Below, one piece after another: positions 42,897 to 51,188 of a stretch of DNA of 64,000 nucleotides. The position numbers and the translations under genes are program-made. The stretch spans positions 15,219 to 79,218 of the forward strand of contig JAZGEF010000049.1 of assembly GCA_036478595.1 (NCBI GenBank), in the 5' to 3' direction. Position 1 is the stretch's first letter. Each line of letters starts with the position of its first letter. The notes below the pieces were generated by a model that saw nothing but the letters and a program-made list of their open reading frames with translations, did not search any database and had not been told where the DNA came from. Source of the DNA: Granulosicoccus sp036478595 (GTDB lineage Bacteria; Pseudomonadota; Gammaproteobacteria; Granulosicoccales; Granulosicoccaceae).

Positions 42897-44264
42897 ATGG
42901 ATAACCAGCTACTGACCTTCTCGGACCTGTATTTTTCTTGGTGCCAACACAAAAACTATTGCCTTAGGTATCACCTCGGCCTTATTCGCAGCGCTCTATA
43001 TGCGTTGGCGTATTTAAGCGTCGCAACGAATCTGCATGCAAATACGGATAATATTACCTCCAACATTATATTGCGCGCGCAGCATAACTACACAGCAAAA
43101 TTGCCCGACGAATTTAGCCATGCGATCCCGTTTAACTTGCAATATCTACCCACTAGTGGGCCCATACCTTCAAATGTCGGCAGCGTATGGCGTCATAGTT
43201 ACGATGTTAGATTGCTTCAACGTGATAACAAGCTCGAACTGATTAAGCCAGATGGCACTAGGCAATTATTTCCACCCATCGATAAACATAATTATGTAGC
43301 GGATAAAAACCCTAAAGAAACGATTGAACATAAACTGCAGCACTACCATCTAACCACACCCAAGAAGACAACGATTTTTTTTGGCTCCTACCCTGTAGCA
43401 GTCACAAAGCAAGATAACTCCGTTATCAACCTGCGCTATAAAAATGGTATTTTATCGCGCCTATTCACCGAAAAGGGCGACGAGCTTCTACTGAGCTATG
43501 CCGACAATGGATTACTTGTTGGTGTAGCGCAAACCGCTGGCGCTTCTATCAAGTTTAATTACGATCAGTACAATAGGCTCGCATCTAGCCGATCACCAAG
43601 TAGTACAAGTCGTTATATCTATCCCACATCACCACCGATCGTGTTATGTACTGCTACAACACCTTACACTCACCAGCAATTGTCACAACAATCGGCAGGT
43701 GATCAACAATGTGATGCGAGTAAAGTCCCGCCATCCAGTTCATTCCAACTTAGCCAACTTGACCCTCACTCCACCAAGATCGATCTGCGACCAAAGAGTT
43801 GTCGTAGTTACTTCGTCGATTACAACGGTATTGATAGAGGCATTAAATTAGAAGCTGGTATGCTAAGGCACTCTCGTTATAACAAACTAATATCGACAAT
43901 TCGATCGTTTCCAGTAGTTGATTTTATCGATGGAAGAGAAGCTGTAGCGGTATCGACAAAAGACCTTACGAGTAAAACCTATAACCCAATCGTAAATCCA
44001 GTTGGTTTATACACATCGATAATACAAGACGCACAAAAAGTTAATGACAAGTTCCTAAGCAAACTTCAAACCTTAGGCTCGGTTAGTGCAACAGAGAAAG
44101 GTGTCACCACAACCATCGCTAGTACCCAGATAGATTCACTAAGAATGGAACTGATGATTCAAGCAGGCGTTGCAACACCTACGCAGCTCGAACAAATTGA
44201 ACGAGCCAGGCTTATTTTACTGACCAAATGGAACATCAAACTGATTACGGTTATTATTCCATAG
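42897..44264 (+). CDS. Orphan YD-repeat (RHS N-terminal)-like secreted protein
   Basis: A 455-residue protein with a hydrophobic N-terminal segment (SALYALAYLSVATNLHA). Residues about 60-200 resemble the region that opens RHS/YD-repeat proteins: IPFNLQYLPTSGPIPSNVGS, WRHSYDVRLL, LELIKPDGTRQLFPP and LRYKNGILSRLFTEKGDELL, with YD-like GASIKFNYDQYNRLASSRSP near 220. The remainder does not continue as YD repeats and carries no recognised toxin. It may be a truncated RHS-like protein or a stand-alone shell fragment. No VgrG, PAAR or immunity gene is adjacent. It is divergent from the preceding unknown gene. Confidence 0.6.
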   Translation: MDNQLLTFSDLYFSWCQHKNYCLRYHLGLIRSALYALAYLSVATNLHANTDNITSNIILRAQHNYTAKLPDEFSHAIPFNLQYLPTSGPIPSNVGSVWRHSYDVRLLQRDNKLELIKPDGTRQLFPPIDKHNYVADKNPKETIEHKLQHYHLTTPKKTTIFFGSYPVAVTKQDNSVINLRYKNGILSRLFTEKGDELLLSYADNGLLVGVAQTAGASIKFNYDQYNRLASSRSPSSTSRYIYPTSPPIVLCTATTPYTHQQLSQQSAGDQQCDASKVPPSSSFQLSQLDPHSTKIDLRPKSCRSYFVDYNGIDRGIKLEAGMLRHSRYNKLISTIRSFPVVDFIDGREAVAVSTKDLTSKTYNPIVNPVGLYTSIIQDAQKVNDKFLSKLQTLGSVSATEKGVTTTIASTQIDSLRMELMIQAGVATPTQLEQIERARLILLTKWNIKLITVIIP

Positions 44265-44290
44265 GTGAAAAACATACCATTTGAAGCTGC

Positions 44291-44848
44291 CTACTCGCCA
44301 AACGACGGCTCACGCCCAAACACTTCAGCCACCATGGGCTCAAAGAATGATATTGGCTTACTCTTATAATCAGGATCAAAACAGTTTTGGTCATAGAGAT
44401 GGCAAAATTCTACGGCGTCGTCGTACCATTTGTTGCCATTATAACGATCGCGCGCGTTTTGATCACCACCGGTGAGATGCGAGTAGTAAAACATCTGGAA
44501 CACACCATGAGTTTTGATAATCCAATAAATCCGCTCTTCTACGTACGGGCGCAGAATAGACGCTGCCATTTCACTATGGCTATACGGTGCAAGCTCATCT
44601 CCAATATCATGTAACAAGGCTGCCAGTACGTATTCAGTTGATCGACCATCTTTATGCGCCCTGGTGGCACTTTGAAGCGAATGCTCAAGCCGCGATACTT
44701 TATAGCCTGCGAAGGAATGCTCTAGCTTTTTAAGCGCATCGATCAATCGGCCTGGCAAGCCTTTGGCATACTCATCTTCATGCTTGCCAAGGAATGCGTA
44801 ATCCTCTTTGGTGCCATCGGCCATGTTTATAAAACTAACCGTTTCCAT
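44291..44848 (-). CDS. HD-domain protein, possibly PhnZ/MIOX-like oxygenase
   Basis: A 185-residue HD-domain protein: EHSLQSATRAHKDG gives the first His, LAALLHDIGDELAPYSHSEM the HD pair and later His residues, and WIIKTHGVFQMFYYSHLTGG a further His. The order resembles the small HD-domain di-iron oxygenases (PhnZ, MIOX type), which cleave phosphonates or polyols, more than nucleotide phosphohydrolases. That is a weak assignment. The start has GGAG upstream. It lies 12 bases after the methyltransferase gene and forms a run with it and a Nudix gene. Confidence 0.65.
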   Translation of the reverse strand: METVSFINMADGTKEDYAFLGKHEDEYAKGLPGRLIDALKKLEHSFAGYKVSRLEHSLQSATRAHKDGRSTEYVLAALLHDIGDELAPYSHSEMAASILRPYVEERIYWIIKTHGVFQMFYYSHLTGGDQNARDRYNGNKWYDDAVEFCHLYDQNCFDPDYKSKPISFFEPMVAEVFGREPSFGE

Positions 44849-44860
44849 AGTATTCTCCAG

Positions 44861-45721
44861 CTAAGCAGGGTTTTTGAGACAGGTAATTTTCATGGGGCAC
44901 TCAAAGCGATACCCGAGCGGCTTTCCGCGTTGTTCAAACAATGCTTCAACTTTACTATCACGAACATCTTCTACCGAGTAGTTAGTGTTGTATGAGCTCT
45001 TGACGTAGTGATCGGCAAACTCATCCCAACCACGGAATTGGATAACATTAAAGTACTCCACTACCTGTGTTTCGCTAAACATGGTTTTACCCAGGGTATT
45101 AAGCGCAAGTTGTGCGTCAGCCCTTACCTGCTTCTCATCATGAAATAAGCTCATCACTTCATTGAGTTCACCTTCAGCCACGGGCTCCATCGTACAGAAA
45201 AAACCATCAGGCTTTAGCACCCGCACGGCTTCAGTAAAAACTTTACGGTACAAATCCATTGGTACATGATGAAGCGAATAGGAAAACAAAATGCCATCGA
45301 CCGATGCATCATCGCTGGGTAGCGCATCCGCACCCGTTTCTACAAATTCAATGTTTGGTTCAGCCGGTAGATCGCGATTGAGCTTGGCTTGTATAGGATC
45401 TGGATCAATAGCTAACACCTGTGCACCTCGATTAGCCAATGCACGAGAGAAGCGCATTGATCCGCAACCAGCATCGACAAGTCGTAAGCCATCTACATTT
45501 AATAGCTTATCTAGTTCAGCCAGATCAGAGCTGGCGCTGCCGGCTTGTGTTGTCATGGCTGGCGTTGATAGTGGCCTTAATCCCGATACTACCAAACTAT
45601 CCCAGTTTGGGTCCAATCGGGGATAAGCAGCCGATGCGGTATCGATCAACTGGCAAGCGACTTCAATTTCGCCAAGCCGTAAGCACAAATTGTCGTCGCA
45701 TCCTTTATAACACCGGAGCAA
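44861..45721 (-). CDS. Class I SAM-dependent methyltransferase
   Basis: A methyltransferase-11-type protein. SAM-binding motif I is LRLVDAGCGSMRFSRALANR, motif II ends in VLAIDPDPIQ, motif IV is GILFSYSLHHVPMDLYRKVF and EAVRVLKPDGFFCTMEPVAE follows. The frame opens with TTG at 45721 (286 residues), but ATG 45556 (231 residues, MTTQAGSAS) is another possible start; neither has a good ribosome-binding site. The substrate is unknown. It is in one run with an HD-domain protein and a Nudix hydrolase. Confidence 0.82.
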   Translation of the reverse strand: MLRCYKGCDDNLCLRLGEIEVACQLIDTASAAYPRLDPNWDSLVVSGLRPLSTPAMTTQAGSASSDLAELDKLLNVDGLRLVDAGCGSMRFSRALANRGAQVLAIDPDPIQAKLNRDLPAEPNIEFVETGADALPSDDASVDGILFSYSLHHVPMDLYRKVFTEAVRVLKPDGFFCTMEPVAEGELNEVMSLFHDEKQVRADAQLALNTLGKTMFSETQVVEYFNVIQFRGWDEFADHYVKSSYNTNYSVEDVRDSKVEALFEQRGKPLGYRFECPMKITCLKNPA

Positions 45722-45761
45722 ATCATTGTTTCAAATTCCTCTAGGCTAAAGGATTTTGTGA

Positions 45762-46187
45762 TCAGCCTTCCTCTTCTTCAACTAAATTTTTTGAGCCTTC
45801 TTCAAGGTTGGTGGCTAGGTGCACATGAAGGCCTTGGTTAGAGTATCCATACGCCTGAAAAATATGACCAACATATTGAAAGTTTTTGGCATTTAGCCCG
45901 GTTTCTTCACGCAGCTCTCCTGCTGCGACGTTTGCAGAATCAGCACCAGGGTAAGACTCCCGAGATCCTTGTGGAATTTCCCAATACCTGCCTTGCATTG
46001 GGTAACGATATTGTTCCACCAGGTGAATATATCCATCGTGGATAGGCACTATGGCTACAAAATCCGGTTTACTAACCACGCCATAAATACCTTCGGCACC
46101 GCTTGAACGACGAATCTTATCTTCCCTCACTTTCAACCATTTGTTTTCATACACAACAGTACTTTCAAGCGCTTCTTTCTCATTCAT
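45762..46187 (-). CDS. Nudix hydrolase, ADP-ribose-pyrophosphatase-like
   Basis: A 141-residue Nudix protein. The Nudix box appears as IPQGSRESYPGADSANVAAG followed by ELREETGL, with the core residues REUxEE slightly altered (Gly for the first Arg). VEQYRYPMQGRYWEIPQG is typical of ADP-ribose or sugar-nucleotide pyrophosphatases. The C-terminus is acidic (VEEEEG). It is the first gene of the run into methyltransferase and HD-domain genes, and is divergent from an EamA transporter. Confidence 0.85.
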   Translation of the reverse strand: MNEKEALESTVVYENKWLKVREDKIRRSSGAEGIYGVVSKPDFVAIVPIHDGYIHLVEQYRYPMQGRYWEIPQGSRESYPGADSANVAAGELREETGLNAKNFQYVGHIFQAYGYSNQGLHVHLATNLEEGSKNLVEEEEG

Positions 46188-46214
46188 ATCGTTGACCTAC
46201 GTTTGTACAACACA

Positions 46215-46261
46215 TATTGTATCTGGCGTCACGTTTGAATGCGTATTGTATCTAGTGTTAC
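46215..46261. promoter_or_regulatory. Imperfect 18-base direct repeat in the Nudix/EamA divergent region
   Basis: TATTGTATCTGGCGTCAC (46215-46232) and TATTGTATCTAGTGTTAC (46244-46261) differ at three positions and lie 29 bases apart in the only gap between two divergent genes. This is the layout of a double operator for a regulator that binds direct repeats. The regulator is not evident in the neighbourhood. Confidence 0.45.
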
Positions 46262-46291
46262 TCAGAATTAACCCGTACCCTTCACCCTCGA

Positions 46292-47170
46292 ATGAATGAG
46301 AAGAGTATGGACAGCAAAACAAACGGATGGATTAATGGCTTTATAGGAATGCTGATCTTCAGTGGCTCACTCCCAGCCACTCGCGTAGCGGTGATGGATT
46401 TCGACCCTATATTCCTGACAGCTGCACGGGCTGCTATCGCTGGAGTGGTTGCTTTGACGGTGTTGTTGATCTTTCGAGTACAACGGCCAACAAAAAGTGA
46501 TGGCACGTCATTTCTGATCGCAGCCATTGGCGTTGTTGTCGGATTCCCACTCTTAACCGCCCTTGCGCTTCAGCATGTCACTGCTGCCCACTCCGTCATT
46601 TACATTGCCCTATTGCCACTGGTCACTGCTTTGTTTGGCGTACTGCGCGGGGGCGAACGGCCTCGCTCCGCCTTCTGGCTGTTCTCTATGCTCGGAAGTG
46701 CGCTGGTGATAGGATTTGTTTTGCGCGGCGGCGTCGAAGCCGCCTCTATTGGCGATCTGTACATGCTTGCAGCCATCGGTGTTTGCGGAATGGGCTATGC
46801 CGAAGGCGCGATCCTCTCAAAAAAGCATGGCGGTTGGCAGGTAATCTGTTGGGCCTTGGTTTTTTCTCTACCGCTAATGTTGATCTTAGCGATTATTTTG
46901 AGACCCGATAGTTTTTCCAACATTAGCCAACCCGCTTGGTTGGGCTTGGCTTACGTATCCTTATTCAGCATGCTGATCGGTTTTGTGTTTTGGTATCGCG
47001 GGCTTGCTCAGGGTGGAATCGCGGCCGTAGGCCAGCTTCAACTTCTCCAGCCCTTTTTTGGGTTGCTACTTGCAGCGTTGATTCTGAATGAGAGCGTTAG
47101 CATGGCGATGATTGCCACCTCAATGCTGGTCGTGTTGTGTGTGTTTTCGGCTAAGCGTTCTGCGAGCTAG
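46292..47170 (+). CDS. EamA/DMT-family transporter
   Basis: A 292-residue inner-membrane protein with ten hydrophobic segments in two EamA halves. The first half has the motif FSGSLPATRVAVMDFDPIFL followed by TAARAAIAGVVAL, the second LGLAYVSLFSMLIGFVFWYR and LQLLQPFFGLLLAALILNES. This is the drug/metabolite exporter superfamily; the substrate is unknown. The next feature, 133 bases on, is the FMN riboswitch, but the transporter gene itself is upstream of it and not under its control. Confidence 0.9.
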   Translation: MNEKSMDSKTNGWINGFIGMLIFSGSLPATRVAVMDFDPIFLTAARAAIAGVVALTVLLIFRVQRPTKSDGTSFLIAAIGVVVGFPLLTALALQHVTAAHSVIYIALLPLVTALFGVLRGGERPRSAFWLFSMLGSALVIGFVLRGGVEAASIGDLYMLAAIGVCGMGYAEGAILSKKHGGWQVICWALVFSLPLMLILAIILRPDSFSNISQPAWLGLAYVSLFSMLIGFVFWYRGLAQGGIAAVGQLQLLQPFFGLLLAALILNESVSMAMIATSMLVVLCVFSAKRSAS

Positions 47171-47303
47171 GGAAATTCACGGCCAACAGCTTAAAAAGCA
47201 TGGTCAAAACAGGGTTCAGGCCACGAGACTCGCCCCTCTATCGCCCAGTTTTGGGCCATCTAGATTGCTAAAAGCACCGTTTTACGTTACTTTGGCATTG
47301 AAA

Positions 47304-47446
47304 CTTCGGGGCGGGGTGTAATTCCCCACCGACGGTAGGGCGTGCGGTTGCATGCCAAGCCCGTGAGCTGTGTTCGGCACCCTTGCCAAACATGGTTGAT
47401 CTGGTCAAATTCCAGAGCCGACGGTCATAGTCCGGATGGGAGAAGT
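47304..47446 (+). ncRNA. FMN riboswitch (RFN element)
   Basis: The conserved RFN core is directly readable: CTTCGGGGCGGGGTG, then CCCCACCGACGGTAGGGCG, GCCCGTGAGC, GATCTGGTCAAATTCCAGAG, CCGACGGTCATAGTCCGGAT and GGGAGAAG. It lies about 115 bases before ribD and binds FMN to shut down the riboflavin operon. No clear terminator hairpin with U-tract was found between it and ribD, so control at translation initiation or by Rho is possible. Confidence 0.96.
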
Positions 47447-47561
47447 TATCGTTAGTTGGCCGCCGCGTGCATGTTAAATATCAGTGCGTGCGTGTCCCGC
47501 TATCATTGCGCCCTGTTGGTTCTTATGTAAAAAACATAGGTAATATGACACGGAGCCGGCA

Positions 47562-48695
47562 ATGCCAGCACACAAGCACTATATGCAGCGCGCTATTGCG
47601 CTTGCCAAAAAAGCCAGCGGGCAGGTTACGCCTAATCCACTGGTTGGCTGCGTAGTGGTTAATCATAATAAAATTGTAGGCGAAGGCTACCATCAGGTTT
47701 GCGGCCAAGCACATGCTGAAGTTAACGCACTGAATGATGCGGGTAAGCAGGCGAAAGGTTCAACTATTTATGTCACCCTAGAGCCCTGCTCTCACAAAGG
47801 CAAAACACCGCCCTGCGCCAACGCCATAATCAACGCAGGTGTTAGCCGTGTGGTTTACGCAGTGGCCGACCCGAACCCCACAGCCTCTGGCGGTGCCGCA
47901 CTACTACGCGAGCACGGCATTGAAACAATACAAGGCCTTGAAGAAAATGCCGCCCAACATTTAGCGCGTTTCTTTTTGCATCACGTTAGATTCGGTACAC
48001 CCTATGTAGTGGCTAAATACGCAAGCAGTATCGATGGCAAGATCGCTTGTCACACCGGCAATAGTCAATGGATTACAGGCGAGCTGGCTCGGCACCGCAG
48101 CCATGAGCTTCGACAATCAGTGGATGGCATTTTGGTTGGAGCGCAAACGGTTATTGATGACAACCCCTCGTTAACGGTGCGCTTGCCTGAAACCACCCTA
48201 GCAAAACAATCGTTGCGCAACCCTATTCGTTTTGTATTGGATTCCACTGGGCGCGTGCCACTTGATAGTGCGCTATTTCAAACTAAAGATGATGCACAAA
48301 CACAGGTATTAACCACCGAGCGAATGCCTGCTGATCATGTGGCGCAATTAGAAAATCGAGGCGTCACAGTAACTCAGATCGATACAGACCCAAGCACACA
48401 GCGCGTATCTATCCCGGCCATGCTCAACATGCTAGGCAAACAAGGCGTGCAGAGCATAATGGTTGAAGGCGGTCAATCTGTATTAGGCGCCTTGATGGAT
48501 CAGCGAGCCATTAACGAAACATGGGCTTTCTTCGCGCCAAAGTTCATTGGTGGTGCGGCAGCTCCAGGGCCAATTGGCGGCAAGGGTATCGACGCCATGC
48601 CTCAAGCTGCCAGCCTGTGCAACGTAGTACATGAACAACTTGGCAATGACTGGCTAATCCGCGGAGATATGCAATACATGAGGGGGTGCACTTAA
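47562..48695 (+). CDS. ribD: Bifunctional riboflavin deaminase/reductase
   Basis: Second and third steps of riboflavin synthesis (pyrimidine deamination, then ribosyl reduction). The 377-residue protein has an N-terminal CMP/dCMP deaminase zinc domain (GQAHAEVNALNDAGKQAKGS and TLEPCSHKGKTPPCANAII) and a C-terminal RibD reductase domain (YVVAKYASSIDGKIACHTGN and QSIMVEGGQSVLGALMDQRA). A GGAG stands 7 bases before the ATG. The stop overlaps the ribE start by 1 base (TAATG). Confidence 0.97.
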   Translation: MPAHKHYMQRAIALAKKASGQVTPNPLVGCVVVNHNKIVGEGYHQVCGQAHAEVNALNDAGKQAKGSTIYVTLEPCSHKGKTPPCANAIINAGVSRVVYAVADPNPTASGGAALLREHGIETIQGLEENAAQHLARFFLHHVRFGTPYVVAKYASSIDGKIACHTGNSQWITGELARHRSHELRQSVDGILVGAQTVIDDNPSLTVRLPETTLAKQSLRNPIRFVLDSTGRVPLDSALFQTKDDAQTQVLTTERMPADHVAQLENRGVTVTQIDTDPSTQRVSIPAMLNMLGKQGVQSIMVEGGQSVLGALMDQRAINETWAFFAPKFIGGAAAPGPIGGKGIDAMPQAASLCNVVHEQLGNDWLIRGDMQYMRGCT

Positions 48696-49333
48696 TGTTT
48701 ACCGGAATCGTAGAAGAGATGGGCAAGGTACGTAGTTGCCAAGAGTCTGATGATGGCTTTGACTTATCCGTTGCCTGTGCGGTGGTAACTGAAGATACGC
48801 AACTCGGCGACAGCATTGCAGTGAATGGTGTGTGCTTAACGGTAACCAGCCTTGATGGCGGGTTTACCGCAGGCCTTGCACCCGAAACATTAAAACGCAC
48901 CAACCTTGGCCAGCTAAACACGGGTAGCCCAGTCAACTTGGAACGCTCTGTTACACCCACCACGCGCATGGGAGGCCACTTTGTACAAGGCCACGTCGAT
49001 AACGTCGGCGCGATAAATGAATTCAAAAAAGACAAAGATGCCCTTTGGGTCAGCATTAAAGCCCCCGAAGAGTTAATGAAATTTATTGTCCACAAGGGCT
49101 ACGTCACTCTCGATGGCACTAGCCTGACTGTTGTGGATGTTGGCCCTGACTGGTTTAACGTCACCTTAGTGGGCTACACCCAACAACACATCATTATGCC
49201 AGGTAAAAAAATCGGTGATGCGGTCAACATTGAGGTTGATGTGCTGGGCAAATACGTAGAACGATTGTTACAACACACGCAGCCTACTCCTACATTGACT
49301 GCTGAATTTTTAAAAGAGAATGGTTATGACTAA
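48695..49333 (+). CDS. ribE: Riboflavin synthase, alpha chain
   Basis: Makes riboflavin from two 6,7-dimethyl-8-ribityllumazine molecules. From ATG 48695 (MFTGIVEEMGKV, the universal start) it is 212 residues with two homologous lumazine-binding halves: LGDSIAVNGVCLTVTSLDGG in the first and VTLDGTSLTVVDVGPDWFNV in the second. GAGGGG lies 8 bases upstream of this ATG. A three-codon upstream extension is rejected. It overlaps the start of ribBA. Confidence 0.97.
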   Translation: MFTGIVEEMGKVRSCQESDDGFDLSVACAVVTEDTQLGDSIAVNGVCLTVTSLDGGFTAGLAPETLKRTNLGQLNTGSPVNLERSVTPTTRMGGHFVQGHVDNVGAINEFKKDKDALWVSIKAPEELMKFIVHKGYVTLDGTSLTVVDVGPDWFNVTLVGYTQQHIIMPGKKIGDAVNIEVDVLGKYVERLLQHTQPTPTLTAEFLKENGYD

Positions 49334-50576
49334 CAGTACCCTCGCATCAATCGATGAAACACTTATCCGTTATGCCAAGGGTGAGTTTATAATTATTGTT
49401 GATGACGAAGATCGCGAAAATGAAGGTGATCTTGCCATCGCTGCCGACTTTATCACTGCCGAGTCCGTAAACTTTATGGCAACTCACGGCAAGGGCTTAA
49501 TTTGCTTGGCGATGCATGGCAGCTTGCTGGATCGCTTGCAAATTCCACTGATGATCCCGCAAGAACAAAACCGCAGTGGCTTCGGCACAGCATTTACGGT
49601 ATCCATCGAAGCGGCAAAAGGCGTATCTACGGGCATCTCCGCAGAGGATCGTGCACAGACAATTAAAGTCTTGATTGATCCGGCCACCACTGCAGCCGAT
49701 ATCGCCATGCCAGGGCACATGTTCCCACTACGCGCATCAGATAACGGCGTGTTAGAGCGTCGTGGACAAACTGAAGCATCTGTTGATATGTCCATACTCG
49801 CAAGCTTGTCACCAGCCAGCTCCATATGCGAGCTCATGAGTGGCGATGGCACGATGATGCGCTTACCTGAGATACATGAGTTTGCCGTTAAGCACGACAT
49901 CCCAATCATATCGGTTGAAGCCTTGGCGCAATACCGGGCTGCGTTAGAAACTAAAGCGACGGTAAAAGCTAAGGTTGTTGCTGATACAGATGTGGGCCTG
50001 ATTGGCAAAAGCGTTTTACCGACTGAACACGGCATTTTCGACATTCAGGTATTTCGTGATGCGCAAGGGTTTGAGCACAGCACCTTGAGCATACAAAAAG
50101 ACAAAGATGCCACTGCATTGGTGCGCATCCACTCCGAATGCTTAACGGGTGATGCATTTGGTTCATTACGTTGCGATTGCGGCGAGCAGCTACAATCTTC
50201 TTTAAAAATGATTGCCGAGCACGGATCAGGTGCATTGGTGTATCTACGCCAAGAAGGCCGAGGTATTGGCTTGGGCAATAAGATACGCGCCTATGCATTA
50301 CAGGACGAAGGCCTAGATACAGTTGATGCCAATCACCAACTGGGCTTCCCTACCGATGCGCGTAGCTATGATGTAGCCGCCACCATATTGGGCCATCTTA
50401 ATATTAACGAGCTGAGCTTAATCACCAACAACCCAGAAAAAGTGGCGGCTATGCAAGCTGCAGGTATCAAGGTAGCGAGCCAGATCCCATTGATCATCGC
50501 TGAGCAGCCCTATAACGCCAGCTACCTAAACACCAAAGCGAACCGCCTTGGGCATCAATTAAAGCTGTCGAGCTAA
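49326..50576 (+). CDS. ribBA: Bifunctional DHBP synthase/GTP cyclohydrolase II
   Basis: Supplies both entry precursors of riboflavin. The N-terminal half is 3,4-dihydroxy-2-butanone-4-phosphate synthase (IIIVDDEDRENEGDLAIAAD, MPGHMFPLRASDNGVLERRG and TEASVDM). The C-terminal half is GTP cyclohydrolase II with the zinc cysteines in SECLTGDAFGSLRCDCGEQL and the catalytic YLRQEGRGIGLGNKIRAYAL. Both domains appear complete. The start is taken as ATG 49326; another ATG two codons upstream is possible, and both lie inside ribE. Confidence 0.95.
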   Translation: MTNSTLASIDETLIRYAKGEFIIIVDDEDRENEGDLAIAADFITAESVNFMATHGKGLICLAMHGSLLDRLQIPLMIPQEQNRSGFGTAFTVSIEAAKGVSTGISAEDRAQTIKVLIDPATTAADIAMPGHMFPLRASDNGVLERRGQTEASVDMSILASLSPASSICELMSGDGTMMRLPEIHEFAVKHDIPIISVEALAQYRAALETKATVKAKVVADTDVGLIGKSVLPTEHGIFDIQVFRDAQGFEHSTLSIQKDKDATALVRIHSECLTGDAFGSLRCDCGEQLQSSLKMIAEHGSGALVYLRQEGRGIGLGNKIRAYALQDEGLDTVDANHQLGFPTDARSYDVAATILGHLNINELSLITNNPEKVAAMQAAGIKVASQIPLIIAEQPYNASYLNTKANRLGHQLKLSS

Positions 50577-50599
50577 ACGAAAAACATTAGAGAAATACT

Positions 50600-51067
50600 A
50601 TGAGCAAAACACTAGAAGGCAATCTGATTGGCACCGGCTTAAAGATCGGTATTGTTGCCGCACGCTGGAATGATTTCATAGGCGATAAAATGCTCGCTGG
50701 CGCTATTGACGCTTTGGTGCGTCACGACGTATCCGATGACAATATCACTATTGCTATGGTACCTGGCAGCTATGAGATCCCACTTGCCGCTAAGCGAATG
50801 GCCGATAGCAACAAGTATGATGCGATTGTTTGCCTTGGTGTGTTGATCCGGGGCGGCACTTTGCACTTTGAATTAATTGCAGGCGAAGCGACCAAAGGTA
50901 TAGGCATGGCTTCAATGCAATCAGGTGTACCTATCGCCTTCGGTGTGATCACTACTGAAACCATCGAACAGGCCATTGAACGCTCTGGCTGCAAGGCGGG
51001 CAACAAAGGTGTAGAAGCCGCTCTAGCTGCAATCGAAATGGCTAATCTATTGAAAGTACTTGATTAA
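50600..51067 (+). CDS. ribH: 6,7-dimethyl-8-ribityllumazine synthase
   Basis: Penultimate riboflavin step, condensing the pyrimidine with DHBP. The 155-residue protein has IGIVAARWNDFIGDKMLAGA, TIAMVPGSYEIPLAAKRMAD and VCLGVLIRGGTLHFELIAGE with the usual His, then MASMQSGVPIAFGVITTETI and EQAIERSG. It completes the ribD-ribE-ribBA-ribH operon. nusB, which often follows ribH, is absent here; a terminator follows instead. Confidence 0.97.
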   Translation: MSKTLEGNLIGTGLKIGIVAARWNDFIGDKMLAGAIDALVRHDVSDDNITIAMVPGSYEIPLAAKRMADSNKYDAIVCLGVLIRGGTLHFELIAGEATKGIGMASMQSGVPIAFGVITTETIEQAIERSGCKAGNKGVEAALAAIEMANLLKVLD

Positions 51068-51132
51068 ATGGTAGCAGCTGGATCCGCTAAGCCCAGTCTC
51101 CTCTGGTGTATTGATGAGCGTTTGAGTACACT

Positions 51133-51170
51133 GTGATCAAGCCATTTCGGCTTGTCTATCACACTCTTTT
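51133..51170 (+). terminator. Likely rho-independent terminator after ribH
   Basis: A two-part stem, GTGAT and CAAGCC (51133-51143) with GGCTTG and ATCAC (51149-51162, a 3-base bulge between), is followed by ACTCTTTTA. It sits between ribH and the transporter genes and separates the two units. Confidence 0.55.
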
Positions 51171-51188
51171 ATCAACACCGGGGGAACA

